Source: an uncultured Mollicutes bacterium
GTDB lineage: Bacteria > Bacillota_I > Bacilli_A > RFN20 > CAG-826
DNA: 8,988 nucleotides
Direction of reading: 5' to 3'
NCBI GenBank assembly: GCA_945935945.1
Contig: CAMESA010000031.1
Span: 1 to 8,988, forward strand
Shown here: in pieces, positions 1 through 6,097 of the stretch
Layout of the letters: the number at the start of each line of letters is the position of its first letter
Position numbering within the stretch: position 1 is the first letter of the stretch
Program-made: the position numbers and the translations under genes
The notes under the pieces: generated by a model
Told to the model about the DNA's origin: nothing
The model's database searches: none
What the model saw: the letters and a program-made list of their open reading frames with translations, nothing else

Positions 1-185
1 CCTACTATACTTGAAAATTTATCCCACAATGTACCAAAGTTTAAAGATCCACAACTACAATTACAAGAAGCTCTATTATTTGAATAGTTTAATAGATCAA
101 GCTTAGGCATAATGACTTCAAATCTGTCATCTGTTGCTTCATCTGCTAAATAATCTACTTGTAATCCTGTTTGAAATCTTAGCAT
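1..185 (-). CDS. Partial tail-tube-like structural protein (gp19 paralogue), N-terminal 61 residues
   Basis: This gene is cut by the left window edge, so only its first 61 codons are visible. It starts at the ATG at 185, 14 nt after the tail tube gene stops, behind a weak AAGGTAA ribosome binding site. Its opening (MLRFQTG, then RFEVIMPKLDLL at residues 21-32) resembles that of the gene before it (MLRNLNE, then VEFIISDTPGLLL), which supports a duplicated gp19-type tail tube or tail-terminator protein. T4-like phages carry such related genes side by side. An unusual cluster of three cysteines (C41, C43, C45) follows at residues 39-46. The assignment as a paralogue rests on a short stretch and on position. 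Another small baseplate or tail protein is possible. Confidence 0.6.
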   Translation of the reverse strand, partial: MLRFQTGLQVDYLADEATDDRFEVIMPKLDLLNYSNNRASCNCSCGSLNFGTLWDKFSSIV

Positions 186-199
186 TTACGTTACCTTAT

Positions 200-868
200 T
201 TAAAATATACCTTTGACGGCATTTTCAAGTTGATCACCTTCTATACCGTGACCAAATACGTTAGCCACGCCATTTACTAAACTATACGAATTTCCAGCAA
301 ACCAATCATAATTGAATGTAATGTTAACAGTTACTGGGCCAGAATCACTCGGATTTAAATCCCCAATCTCATAAGCAATTGGATAAACACCTCTTAACCA
401 AATCGTACGCATTCCTAATTCTTTACCACTGGATGGATATTTAACATGACCACCTAATTGAATACGAGCAACAGTTTTATATAAAGAAGATGGTAAACGT
501 AATCCACTTACTGGAGAGTTTATGATATCACACCAGGCTTCTATTGTATTGAGAATTGTACCTTCATAATCTTCTGTTACTGATACTTTCCATGTTCCAG
601 ATCTATCTTGTACTTGACCTAATCTTCTTACGTGTCCAGCTATTACGGTTTCTGTTTGTGATATTTTTGCTCCAGGGTATCCATAGGAAGTACAACGTAA
701 CCTAAGTTCTTTTGGACCACATGTTGAAGTATTACCAGAAATTTGTCCAAGAATGTTTTGCTGTAACTTAGATAAAAGCAGTCCAGGTGTATCAGATATT
801 ATAAATTCAACCTGAGACTGCTTAATCGGGTCTTTTAAAGCTCTTATTTCATTTAAATTTCTTAACAT
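200..868 (-). CDS. Tail tube protein, T4 gp19-like
   Basis: This 222-aa protein is likely the subunit that stacks into the inner tube of a contractile tail, through which DNA passes. The fit to the gp19 family is best in the second half. Residues 93-112 (WKVSVTEDYEGT...AWCD) match the gp19 strand and helix in which an acidic residue follows the 'TV.ND' strand. Residues 154-189 (RTIWLRGVYP, then VTVNITFNYDWF) match the closing 'I.GLWP...F.V.L.YDYW' part of T4 gp19. At 222 aa it is longer than T4 gp19 (163 aa). The excess is an N-terminal region of about 50 residues and a C-terminal tail of about 30. No clear ribosome binding site precedes the ATG at 868, which is unusual here. A hairpin lies 18 nt upstream. 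Confidence 0.8.
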   Translation of the reverse strand: MLRNLNEIRALKDPIKQSQVEFIISDTPGLLLSKLQQNILGQISGNTSTCGPKELRLRCTSYGYPGAKISQTETVIAGHVRRLGQVQDRSGTWKVSVTEDYEGTILNTIEAWCDIINSPVSGLRLPSSLYKTVARIQLGGHVKYPSSGKELGMRTIWLRGVYPIAYEIGDLNPSDSGPVTVNITFNYDWFAGNSYSLVNGVANVFGHGIEGDQLENAVKGIF

Positions 869-885
869 TCTATTTTGGGGATTTC

Positions 886-918
886 TTATGGTTTTTAATG
901 TAAATTAACTTACCATAA
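886..918 (-). other. Hairpin in the leader of the tail tube gene
   Basis: The arms TTATGGT (886-892) and ACCATAA (912-918) pair over 7 bp. Inside them TTAAT and ATTAA pair over 5 bp around a 4-nt loop. No T-run follows on the minus strand, so this is not a classical intrinsic terminator. It sits 18 nt ahead of a start codon that lacks a clear Shine-Dalgarno sequence. It could affect mRNA stability, processing or translation. Confidence 0.4.
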
Positions 919-940
919 TAGAACTAATGAAAATAGATAA

Positions 941-949
941 AAGTTTATA
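941..949 (-). promoter_or_regulatory. Candidate phage late promoter element TATAAACTT
   Basis: On the minus strand TATAAACTT lies 73 nt upstream of the tail tube start, in the gap after the small membrane peptide gene. It resembles the T4 late element TATAAATA. The same 9-mer lies 75 nt upstream of the endolysin. AT-richness makes chance occurrences likely: one copy is also seen inside the QueC-like gene near 5093-5103. The call is therefore weak. Confidence 0.25.
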
Positions 950-958
950 AATTATTCT

Positions 959-1045
959 TTATTTTAGTAAGCTATTTATTACCCATACCCATAATCCAAT
1001 GACAACTAGTAAGTATGCTATTACAAATAACATGAAAGTATACAT
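959..1045 (-). CDS. 28-aa hydrophobic membrane peptide, holin-like by position
   Basis: This short frame starts at the ATG at 1045, only 3 nt after the endolysin stop codon. The sequence AAGGG, supplied by the last endolysin codons, stands 8 nt before it as a ribosome binding site. The peptide begins MYTFMLFVIAYLL and ends NSLLK. Residues 4-22 form one uninterrupted hydrophobic segment with two tryptophans near its end, followed by a short polar tail with one lysine, so a single membrane span is expected. Small membrane proteins next to a phage endolysin are often holins, antiholins or other lysis helpers. At 28 aa it is shorter than established holins, so that role is inference from context only. 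The frame is open, placed like a translationally coupled gene, and has strongly membrane-like composition, which favours a real gene. Confidence 0.55.
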   Translation of the reverse strand: MYTFMLFVIAYLLVVIGLWVWVINSLLK

Positions 1046-1048
1046 TCT

Positions 1049-1750
1049 TTAACCCTTCGTTTTATCTAAAGTTAACTTCAAATCAGCATATTCATTTTTA
1101 TATCTTGTTTTGTACCTTTTGAATTTATTTGTCCTATAATTATATAAACATTCAACGAAATCTTCTGGCGTTTCTGGTTTATATATACTCATTGTATTTT
1201 TTACGAGTTTATATGCACCTCCGATACCATGCTGGATTATAACAGAATGTAAAGCTGCTTGAACTGTTTCGTTTTCAGATCCCCAAGTAGTTACATTATC
1301 TAAATCTTCATTTGTATCAAATTTCTTATATGCTGGTTTTATCTGTGTTTCTAAAATAAAGTCCTCGTATATTTCTTGGAATTTTTTATCTTTCGATATT
1401 TTTCCCCAAGTGTTTTTGAAATTTTCAGTACCAAGATAAGCGTTGTCATATCCACCTGCCTTAACTAATTCGTTATAGTAATTTATATTATGTTCTTTTA
1501 GATAGTTTAAAAACAAATCAAACGTAGATTTATGATTTTTTACTCTTTTTGTTGAGATTTGCCATTTACCATATGAATAACCAACACAATCTTTACTGAT
1601 GGCCGAGTATCCTTTCCCACCGTGTTCATACTTAGCAACTACTTCGTGATCATTTGAGAGCATAGAGTAGTTTGTTTCTGCTTGAACTTTATTTGTGGAA
1701 AGGAAAGTTGAAAGTACTATTAAAGCTGTACAAGCTATTTTATTTATCAA
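1049..1750 (-). CDS. Secreted endolysin, chitosanase-like / VgrG3-C-type muramidase
   Basis: This 233-aa protein probably cleaves the glycan strands of host peptidoglycan at lysis. Residues 1-24 form a Sec signal peptide: a lysine at position 4, a hydrophobic core (ACTALIVLSTFL), then a VQA cleavage site. The mature part follows the chitosanase-like lysozyme family found at the end of the T6SS protein VgrG3 and in phage lysins. It has YEHGGKG (41-47, with E42 the likely catalytic acid), GYSYGKWQIS (57-66) and VQAALHSVIIQHG (163-175), all family hallmarks. The start is a TTG at 1750 with AAGGA 7 nt upstream. No ATG fits better and it keeps the whole signal peptide. A signal-peptide lysin can reach the wall without a pore-type holin. 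The peptide gene just downstream may still time lysis. The exact family name is from memory; the hydrolase role is fairly secure. Confidence 0.75.
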   Translation of the reverse strand: MINKIACTALIVLSTFLSTNKVQAETNYSMLSNDHEVVAKYEHGGKGYSAISKDCVGYSYGKWQISTKRVKNHKSTFDLFLNYLKEHNINYYNELVKAGGYDNAYLGTENFKNTWGKISKDKKFQEIYEDFILETQIKPAYKKFDTNEDLDNVTTWGSENETVQAALHSVIIQHGIGGAYKLVKNTMSIYKPETPEDFVECLYNYRTNKFKRYKTRYKNEYADLKLTLDKTKG

Positions 1751-1824
1751 ATTATGTTCCTTTAGTTGTTGAACCTATATATTAGATGTCTAGACTAATT
1801 TCGTTTCTTATTGATCAAAAATGT

Positions 1825-1833
1825 AAGTTTATA
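1825..1833 (-). promoter_or_regulatory. Candidate phage late promoter element TATAAACTT upstream of endolysin
   Basis: On the minus strand TATAAACTT lies 75 nt upstream of the endolysin start, within the 154-nt gap after the ClpP-like gene. It is identical to the motif upstream of the tail tube gene and at nearly the same distance. This is the only sizeable gap between the middle genes and the lysis genes, so a new transcript start here is reasonable. Confidence 0.3.
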
Positions 1834-1842
1834 GAACTCATA

Positions 1843-1865
1843 AAAAATCGTCTTTTAAGATTTTT
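1843..1865 (-). terminator. Weak hairpin with T-run after the ClpP-like gene
   Basis: On the minus strand AAAAATC pairs with GATTTTT across a 9-nt loop, and the distal arm runs into TTTTTT. It begins about 40 nt after the ClpP-like stop codon. The stem has only one G:C pair, so termination would be inefficient. It is nearly symmetrical and could act on either strand. Its place, just ahead of the candidate late element, fits a boundary between transcription units. Confidence 0.3.
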
Positions 1866-1904
1866 CCTTTTTTAAGCAATTTTAAACCTAGGAATATCAA
1901 TGGA

Positions 1905-2492
1905 TTAGACGTGTTTTTCTGCAATACTACTCATAATTCCAAATTTAACACTTTCTTCTGCTGACATCCAAAAATCACGATCACAAAATTCTTTCAATTG
2001 ATTAACATCAGCACCAATTTGCTCTGCTAAGTGATTAAATATGGTTTCATTAGCTATTTTAGTCTCTTTCATTGAAATTTCCATATCTTGAATCTTTCCT
2101 TTTGCTTGTGAGGATACTGTATGTAACATCAATCTAGCGTTTGGATAGATTTTTCTATGATCTTTTTCTCCAGAGATGGCAATTACAGCTGACATACTTG
2201 CAGTTTCACCTATAACAGTAGTGTAAACAGGGCATTTTATGATATTCATTGTAGAAATTATCGAAAAGCCAGAATTTACTGATCCGCCAGGTCCAAAAAT
2301 AAGCATATTTATTGGTTTTTCATTGTTTTCAGACTCGAGATATAATAATTGAGCAACTACAGATTCTGCTAATTTATCATTGACTTCACCAGTACACAGA
2401 ACAATACGATCTTGAAGTAAACGAGTAGTTAAATCAATCATTCTCGTTGTACCGTTTTTATCTGTATGTAAAACTCCTGGGGTTCCTAACAT
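1905..2492 (-). CDS. ClpP-family serine protease, catalytic but with altered ATPase-docking pocket
   Basis: This 195-aa protein is the full length of a bacterial ClpP subunit. The catalytic triad aligns with E. coli S97/H122/D171 as S99 (ETASMSA), H124 (RLMLHTV) and D173 (DRDFWMS). The oxyanion glycine motif reads GPGG (67-70) in place of SPGG. Hand alignment to E. coli ClpP shows most docking-pocket residues for ClpA/ClpX loops replaced: Y60 by N62, Y62 by L64, F82 by I84, I90 by T92, F112 by K114 and L189 by A191. It may act without host Clp ATPases, pair with host ClpP, or serve as a processing peptidase like ClpP-related prohead proteases. However, no portal or capsid gene is nearby. Start at 2492 has a perfect AGGAGG 6 nt upstream, 13 nt after the SHMT stop, so high expression in an operon with SHMT is likely. 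Confidence 0.88.
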   Translation of the reverse strand: MLGTPGVLHTDKNGTTRMIDLTTRLLQDRIVLCTGEVNDKLAESVVAQLLYLESENNEKPINMLIFGPGGSVNSGFSIISTMNIIKCPVYTTVIGETASMSAVIAISGEKDHRKIYPNARLMLHTVSSQAKGKIQDMEISMKETKIANETIFNHLAEQIGADVNQLKEFCDRDFWMSAEESVKFGIMSSIAEKHV

Positions 2493-2505
2493 TATTTTCC
2501 TCCTA

Positions 2506-3891
2506 TTAAGCTAAATCATCAGGGTTAATTAGGTTATTGTCTTGAATTTGAGCTGGTTTTTTGTAAAATGGTCCAACTTTATCCATCATTTTTTTCAATG
2601 TTGTTTTAATATATTCTTCTTCAAAATCAATAACACTAACTTCTTCATCTTTTTCTTTTTTAAGTATGATTTTGGCAATTATACCTCCTAAAGAATAACA
2701 CATTTCTTCAGTGAATCCACGTGTAGTAATTGCAGCTGTTCCTATACGTAATCCTGTACAAGTAGATGGTTTATCATCTCCAGCAATCATATTTTTATTA
2801 GTAATTATGCCATATGAAGTCAATCTATCCTCAGCTTCTTTACCATTTATACCAGATTTTTTAAGATCAAGTAAGACAAGATGATTCTCAGAACCACCAG
2901 ACACAAAACCAATCTGATTATCACTGTCATATGCCTTTATACCATTGATAAGTGCTTGCATATTGTGATACACTTGTTCCATATAATCCTTAAATTCTGG
3001 TTTTAACGCTTCTATGAAACATTGTGCTTTTGCTGCTACTAACGCTTCATTTGGGCCACCTTGAGTCTTAGGAAATACTCCAGAGTTGATTTTTGAGCAT
3101 AAATTTTCATCATTCCAAAGAATAATGCCTCCTCTAGGACCTCTAAGTGTTTTGTGCGTAGTAGAAGTAACAACATCACACCATTTTGTTGGATCATATT
3201 TATCTTTCCACATATGAGCTGCGATAAATCCCATTACGTGGGCTGAATCCGACATAAGATAACAAGATTTTGGATTAGCATCTGGATTATTACTTCCACC
3301 TTGATCATAATACATTGCTTGATTATAATCTTCGACTATTGAATGAATCAATTCGTAATCAATACGTTTAGAATATGCAGAAGCTCCAACAACTAGCATT
3401 CTTGGATGATATTCATACAGTTTCTGCTTAATTTCTTCATAGTTTAATTCACCATTCTCATCAAGACCATAGTATATAGGATTATATGTATAACCTGTGG
3501 ATGAAGCCTTAGAAAAGTGAGTCAAATGTCCACCATATTCTATTCCCATTCCAAGCACTGTGTCACCAGGTTTAAGAAGACCAGCGTATACGGCTTGATT
3601 AGCTTGAGAACCAGAATGAGGTTGAACATTAGCAAATTTAACATTAAACAATTCTTTTGCTTTAGCTATAGCGTATATTTCAAGAAGATCTATGTTTTCA
3701 CAACCAGCATAATGTCTTCCTTGTTTAGATACTTCTCTCGGAAATCCCTCAGAGTATTTCACTGAGAAATATGAACCTAACAAATCTAAAATATCTTGTG
3801 ACGGATAGTTTTCAGATGCTATGAGCTCAATATCATCATTCAATCTTTCTTTTTCTTTACTATGTATAGCCTGTATAACCTGATCAATCAT
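2506..3891 (-). CDS. glyA: Serine hydroxymethyltransferase (phage-encoded)
   Basis: This PLP enzyme interconverts serine plus tetrahydrofolate with glycine plus 5,10-methylene-tetrahydrofolate, the one-carbon donor for thymidylate and hydroxymethyl-pyrimidine synthesis. At 461 aa it exceeds the bacterial norm of about 417. Family signatures run end to end: IELIASENYPS (21-31), KYSEGF with Y46 and catalytic E48, RHYAGCE with Y61, QPHSGSQANQAVY (90-102), SDSAH with PLP-binding D215, STTHKTLRGPRGG (243-255) with the Schiff-base lysine K247, and GLRIGTAAITTRGF (380-393) with substrate-binding R382. Against E. coli GlyA it has an insertion of about 5 residues after EGFP and one of about 18 at roughly 192-209, plus a C-terminal extension of about 20. 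All catalytic residues remain, so it should be active. The ATG at 3891 follows AAGGAAG. It is followed after 13 nt by the ClpP-like gene. Its likely role is to boost the folate pool during phage DNA synthesis. Confidence 0.95.
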   Translation of the reverse strand: MIDQVIQAIHSKEKERLNDDIELIASENYPSQDILDLLGSYFSVKYSEGFPREVSKQGRHYAGCENIDLLEIYAIAKAKELFNVKFANVQPHSGSQANQAVYAGLLKPGDTVLGMGIEYGGHLTHFSKASSTGYTYNPIYYGLDENGELNYEEIKQKLYEYHPRMLVVGASAYSKRIDYELIHSIVEDYNQAMYYDQGGSNNPDANPKSCYLMSDSAHVMGFIAAHMWKDKYDPTKWCDVVTSTTHKTLRGPRGGIILWNDENLCSKINSGVFPKTQGGPNEALVAAKAQCFIEALKPEFKDYMEQVYHNMQALINGIKAYDSDNQIGFVSGGSENHLVLLDLKKSGINGKEAEDRLTSYGIITNKNMIAGDDKPSTCTGLRIGTAAITTRGFTEEMCYSLGGIIAKIILKKEKDEEVSVIDFEEEYIKTTLKKMMDKVGPFYKKPAQIQDNNLINPDDLA

Positions 3892-3940
3892 TATTTTCTT
3901 CCTTTTCTACATTTAATAAATTATTAACAATTTCCATAGC

Positions 3941-4420
3941 TTAATCGTCATCTTTTACAGCTACAGTTACATCAAACATTGAAGGACCAGTTTGATCCAT
4001 AGATACAACCTGTGGTGTTTCAATAAGTTTATTGTCCATGTTTAAAAACGTATTAATATCACCTGTTACTTTTTTATCTTCAAACGTGAATGACATAGAA
4101 AATGCCGTAGACTCATTAAATAAATTACATACCACTTCAAAGTTTGTTTTTAACTTTCTAGATTCTGCATGTACACTAGATTGACATATGTATGTTTTTT
4201 TATCTTTTTGATATTTTTCAAAAACTTTTAAAATGGTTTGTGTTAGCATTCCTACATTATCATCAATACTCCTAAAAGGAGGTAACTTTGCTTGTAAATA
4301 TTCTCCTGTATATCGACTAATCAAATGATTTTTAATTGATTTAAAAATTTTATCATACATAGCTTTACAAGTTTCTTCAAACTCTCTAGATTGTTCTTCA
4401 TCTAAAACTTCAAAATCCAT
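3941..4420 (-). CDS. Hypothetical protein, 159 aa
   Basis: I do not recognise this soluble, acidic-ended protein. The first 50 residues are helical and charged (MDFEVLDEEQSREFEETCKAM), followed by a PPF turn at 47-49. The second half alternates polar and hydrophobic residues as expected for beta strands (TNFEVVCNLF, AFSMSFTFE, FDVTVAVKDDD). It has four cysteines with no metal-binding spacing, and no signal peptide or membrane segment. It lies 21 nt downstream of the 137-aa gene and 49 nt upstream of SHMT. The ATG at 4420 has only a weak GAGAAAG site. It is a real gene by its length, strand and context, but the function is open. Confidence 0.7.
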   Translation of the reverse strand: MDFEVLDEEQSREFEETCKAMYDKIFKSIKNHLISRYTGEYLQAKLPPFRSIDDNVGMLTQTILKVFEKYQKDKKTYICQSSVHAESRKLKTNFEVVCNLFNESTAFSMSFTFEDKKVTGDINTFLNMDNKLIETPQVVSMDQTGPSMFDVTVAVKDDD

Positions 4421-4441
4421 TGTTTTCTTTCTCTTATATAT

Positions 4442-4855
4442 TCACTTTATATTAAAAAATTTTTTAATTTCGTTACGGTACCATTGCTCAGCAAAACTCT
4501 TAGCTGATTCTAACGTTTTGAAATCATCACCCACGTATGTACCATCACAATCGGTTGCAGCCATATAAACATATACTCTGTATCTTATAACATCTTTAAC
4601 TTTTTTATTTAACATATCTCTATAAGGACCTTTTATTTCAAGAAATTCTATACATTCATCAGGTGTTTCATGTTTGATTAAAACATCATATAAAGTGCTA
4701 TCTAAATCAATCTTTCTCACAGGATAATAATCGTCTATGTATCCCCTGACAGAGATTAAACCAAAAGCAGGCAAATTACAAGTGCTACACAAATCATCAT
4801 CATCTTCCCATTCAAAATTTTCTTCCAAAAGCTTATTACTACAAAATTTAATCAT
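4442..4855 (-). CDS. Hypothetical protein, 137 aa, with N-terminal CxxC pair
   Basis: This protein is not recognised. The start is set at the ATG at 4855 because AAAGGAG stands 6 nt before it. A longer frame beginning at 4882 would overlap the QueC-like gene and lacks such a site. The N-terminus is very acidic (EENFEWEDDDD, 11-21) and leads into CSTC (23-26). With C5 and C103 these might bind a metal, but no second CxxC exists. The C-terminal part, RVYVYMAATDCDGTYVGD (93-110) then a helix FKTLESAKSFAEQWYRNEI (112-130), looks like a compact alpha/beta domain of the small host-takeover type. It begins 16 nt after the QueC-like stop codon. Confidence 0.7.
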   Translation of the reverse strand: MIKFCSNKLLEENFEWEDDDDLCSTCNLPAFGLISVRGYIDDYYPVRKIDLDSTLYDVLIKHETPDECIEFLEIKGPYRDMLNKKVKDVIRYRVYVYMAATDCDGTYVGDDFKTLESAKSFAEQWYRNEIKKFFNIK

Positions 4856-4871
4856 TCTTTTTCTCCTTTCA

Positions 4872-5576
4872 TTATAATGCAAAAAATTCCCATTTCTTCT
4901 TTTTACAATACTCTAATGCATTATTATGTAAATTACAAGAAGAACAATCATTACATGGTTTTTTATCAACCTCGCCTGGATATTGACAATATGAACAATA
5001 ATTTAACATTTTATGCTCATGTAAATACCACAAAATATATTTCTTTTCAATCCATTCAAATGGTAAATATAAACTAGCATTAGCATTACTCATTAAGTTT
5101 ATAGTTTCAAAAAGATTGTTAAATTTATCCATAAAGTGCCATATATCATCATTTTTTATATATCCAAATGAAATTAAACGATTATTACCCCTGATTAAAT
5201 TGGACATCATACTCAAAAACACTTGTGGTTGAGCAATACCTCCTCCGTTACAATAATCATTATAATCACCATCTTCTTTAATTTCAAATGTAATGTGATT
5301 AATCAACATTTCTCGTTTTTTGAATATTTTAAGTAATCGTTTTTGAGCAATTATATCAACAGGATAACTTCCAAATCTGTCATAGTTTATAGAAACAAGA
5401 TTGATGGTTTTATGGAACTTTTCCCATAAGTATAACACTAAAGCTGTAGAATCACATCCACCACTCCATAAAACAAAAATATCTGAAACATTTTCTGGTA
5501 TTTTTGTATGATTACCATACATATCATTTACCCAATTGAAAAACTCTGAGCCAATTATATCTTCTTTTGTATCCAT
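4872..5576 (-). CDS. QueC-like PP-loop ATPase (7-cyano-7-deazaguanine synthase family)
   Basis: This 234-aa protein has an N-terminal PP-loop, LWSGGCDSTALVLYL (36-50), that binds ATP and adenylates a substrate. A C-terminal zinc site (C197, then PCNDCSSC with C208, C211, C214; C194 is extra) matches the four-cysteine site of QueC. QueC converts 7-carboxy-7-deazaguanine to preQ0, used for queuosine tRNA or for 7-deazaguanine DNA modification in some phages. It is divergent: the usual QueC arginine-asparagine substrate motif is not evident, and FGYIKNDDIW (137-146) lies where it would be expected. Relatives such as QatC and the QueC-like protein of type IV CBASS act outside queuosine synthesis, so the substrate is uncertain. 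The start is the ATG at 5576, whose AGGAAAG site overlaps the previous stop codon. A longer TTG frame from 5591 has no such site. No QueD, QueE, FolE or transglycosylase gene is visible here. Confidence 0.75.
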   Translation of the reverse strand: MDTKEDIIGSEFFNWVNDMYGNHTKIPENVSDIFVLWSGGCDSTALVLYLWEKFHKTINLVSINYDRFGSYPVDIIAQKRLLKIFKKREMLINHITFEIKEDGDYNDYCNGGGIAQPQVFLSMMSNLIRGNNRLISFGYIKNDDIWHFMDKFNNLFETINLMSNANASLYLPFEWIEKKYILWYLHEHKMLNYCSYCQYPGEVDKKPCNDCSSCNLHNNALEYCKKKKWEFFAL

Positions 5577-5583
5577 GACTTTC

Positions 5584-5892
5584 CTATTCAATGTGAATTT
5601 TCTCTTTTATAAGTTTATCACAATTATCAAGTAAATTACAATTATGACATATAAATTTTGATTCATACTTCGGTTTTTTATGGTTTTGAAACACATCTAT
5701 GAAATTTGATATTGTTGATAGATATCCTAAACTAGTACTATAGCATCTAGGACATCTATACAAAAAATCTTTTCCCCATATTTCTTTTTCATGTGAACTT
5801 TTATACAGATACAAAAAAATACACGGAATTACTGATACAAATAATCCAATCAACAATAGCCATATAAACGTGTTCAAATCCATATTATTCAT
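5584..5892 (-). CDS. Membrane-anchored protein with zinc-ribbon cysteines, 102 aa
   Basis: This is a small membrane protein of unknown function. Residues 8-30 (FIWLLLIGLFVSVIPCIFLYLY within it) form one transmembrane segment. The lysine-rich stretch after it suggests a cytoplasmic C-terminus. That part holds two cysteine pairs, CPRC (47-50) and CHNC (82-85), spaced like a zinc ribbon or rubredoxin-like knuckle. The start at 5892 overlaps the previous gene's stop (ATGAATAA), so coupled translation is likely. An alternative ATG three codons in (5883) is equally possible, as neither has a strong ribosome binding site. The next gene's ribosome binding site is built into this gene's stop. Confidence 0.7.
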   Translation of the reverse strand: MNNMDLNTFIWLLLIGLFVSVIPCIFLYLYKSSHEKEIWGKDFLYRCPRCYSTSLGYLSTISNFIDVFQNHKKPKYESKFICHNCNLLDNCDKLIKEKIHIE

Positions 5893-6097
5893 CCATATAT
5901 CTCAAACGATCATAATCAATCCATTTACCATTTTCTTGTTTGACCATACAACCTTGAATCGGGCCATATGACCACTCTAATTCTTGCATTGTTGCTTTTG
6001 TCTTACATTTATATGTATTAAACCCTATAGCAAAAGCAGAAAATACTGCTAAACATACTACCATAACAATCGCAATTACAAATTCATCCCTAGTCAT
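5885..6097 (-). CDS. Small single-span membrane protein, 70 aa
   Basis: Residues 6-26 (FVIAIVMVVCLAVFSAFAIGF) form one membrane helix. A conserved-looking tail follows with KCKTKATMQELEWSYGPIQGCM (30-51, two cysteines 19 apart) and NGKWIDYDRLR. The pattern C...M..EWSYGPIQGCMV...GKW is one I recall from many small phage membrane proteins, but I know no function for it. The start is set at the ATG at 6097, which has AAGGAG 8 nt upstream and overlaps the previous stop as ATGA. The frame can be read from 6124, but that start lies inside the previous gene with no site of its own. Function unknown. Confidence 0.75.
   Translation of the reverse strand: MTRDEFVIAIVMVVCLAVFSAFAIGFNTYKCKTKATMQELEWSYGPIQGCMVKQENGKWIDYDRLRYMDE

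Noticed and set aside
1776..1799. Small hairpin (ATTAG/CTAAT) with a TCTAGA palindrome in the endolysin leader
   Set aside because: The stem is only 5 bp and A/T-rich, as expected by chance in this sequence, and nothing links it to regulation.
3517..3765. Open frame of 82 codons on the plus strand
   Set aside because: It lies wholly inside the SHMT gene on the opposite strand, and its translation resembles no family. It is a shadow.
3884..3937. 17-codon frame just ahead of and overlapping the SHMT start
   Set aside because: It has no ribosome binding site of its own and is too short to judge. A leader peptide is possible but unsupported.
4877..5077. Open frame of 66 codons on the plus strand
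   Set aside because: It is antisense to the QueC-like gene, with no ribosome binding site or recognisable product.
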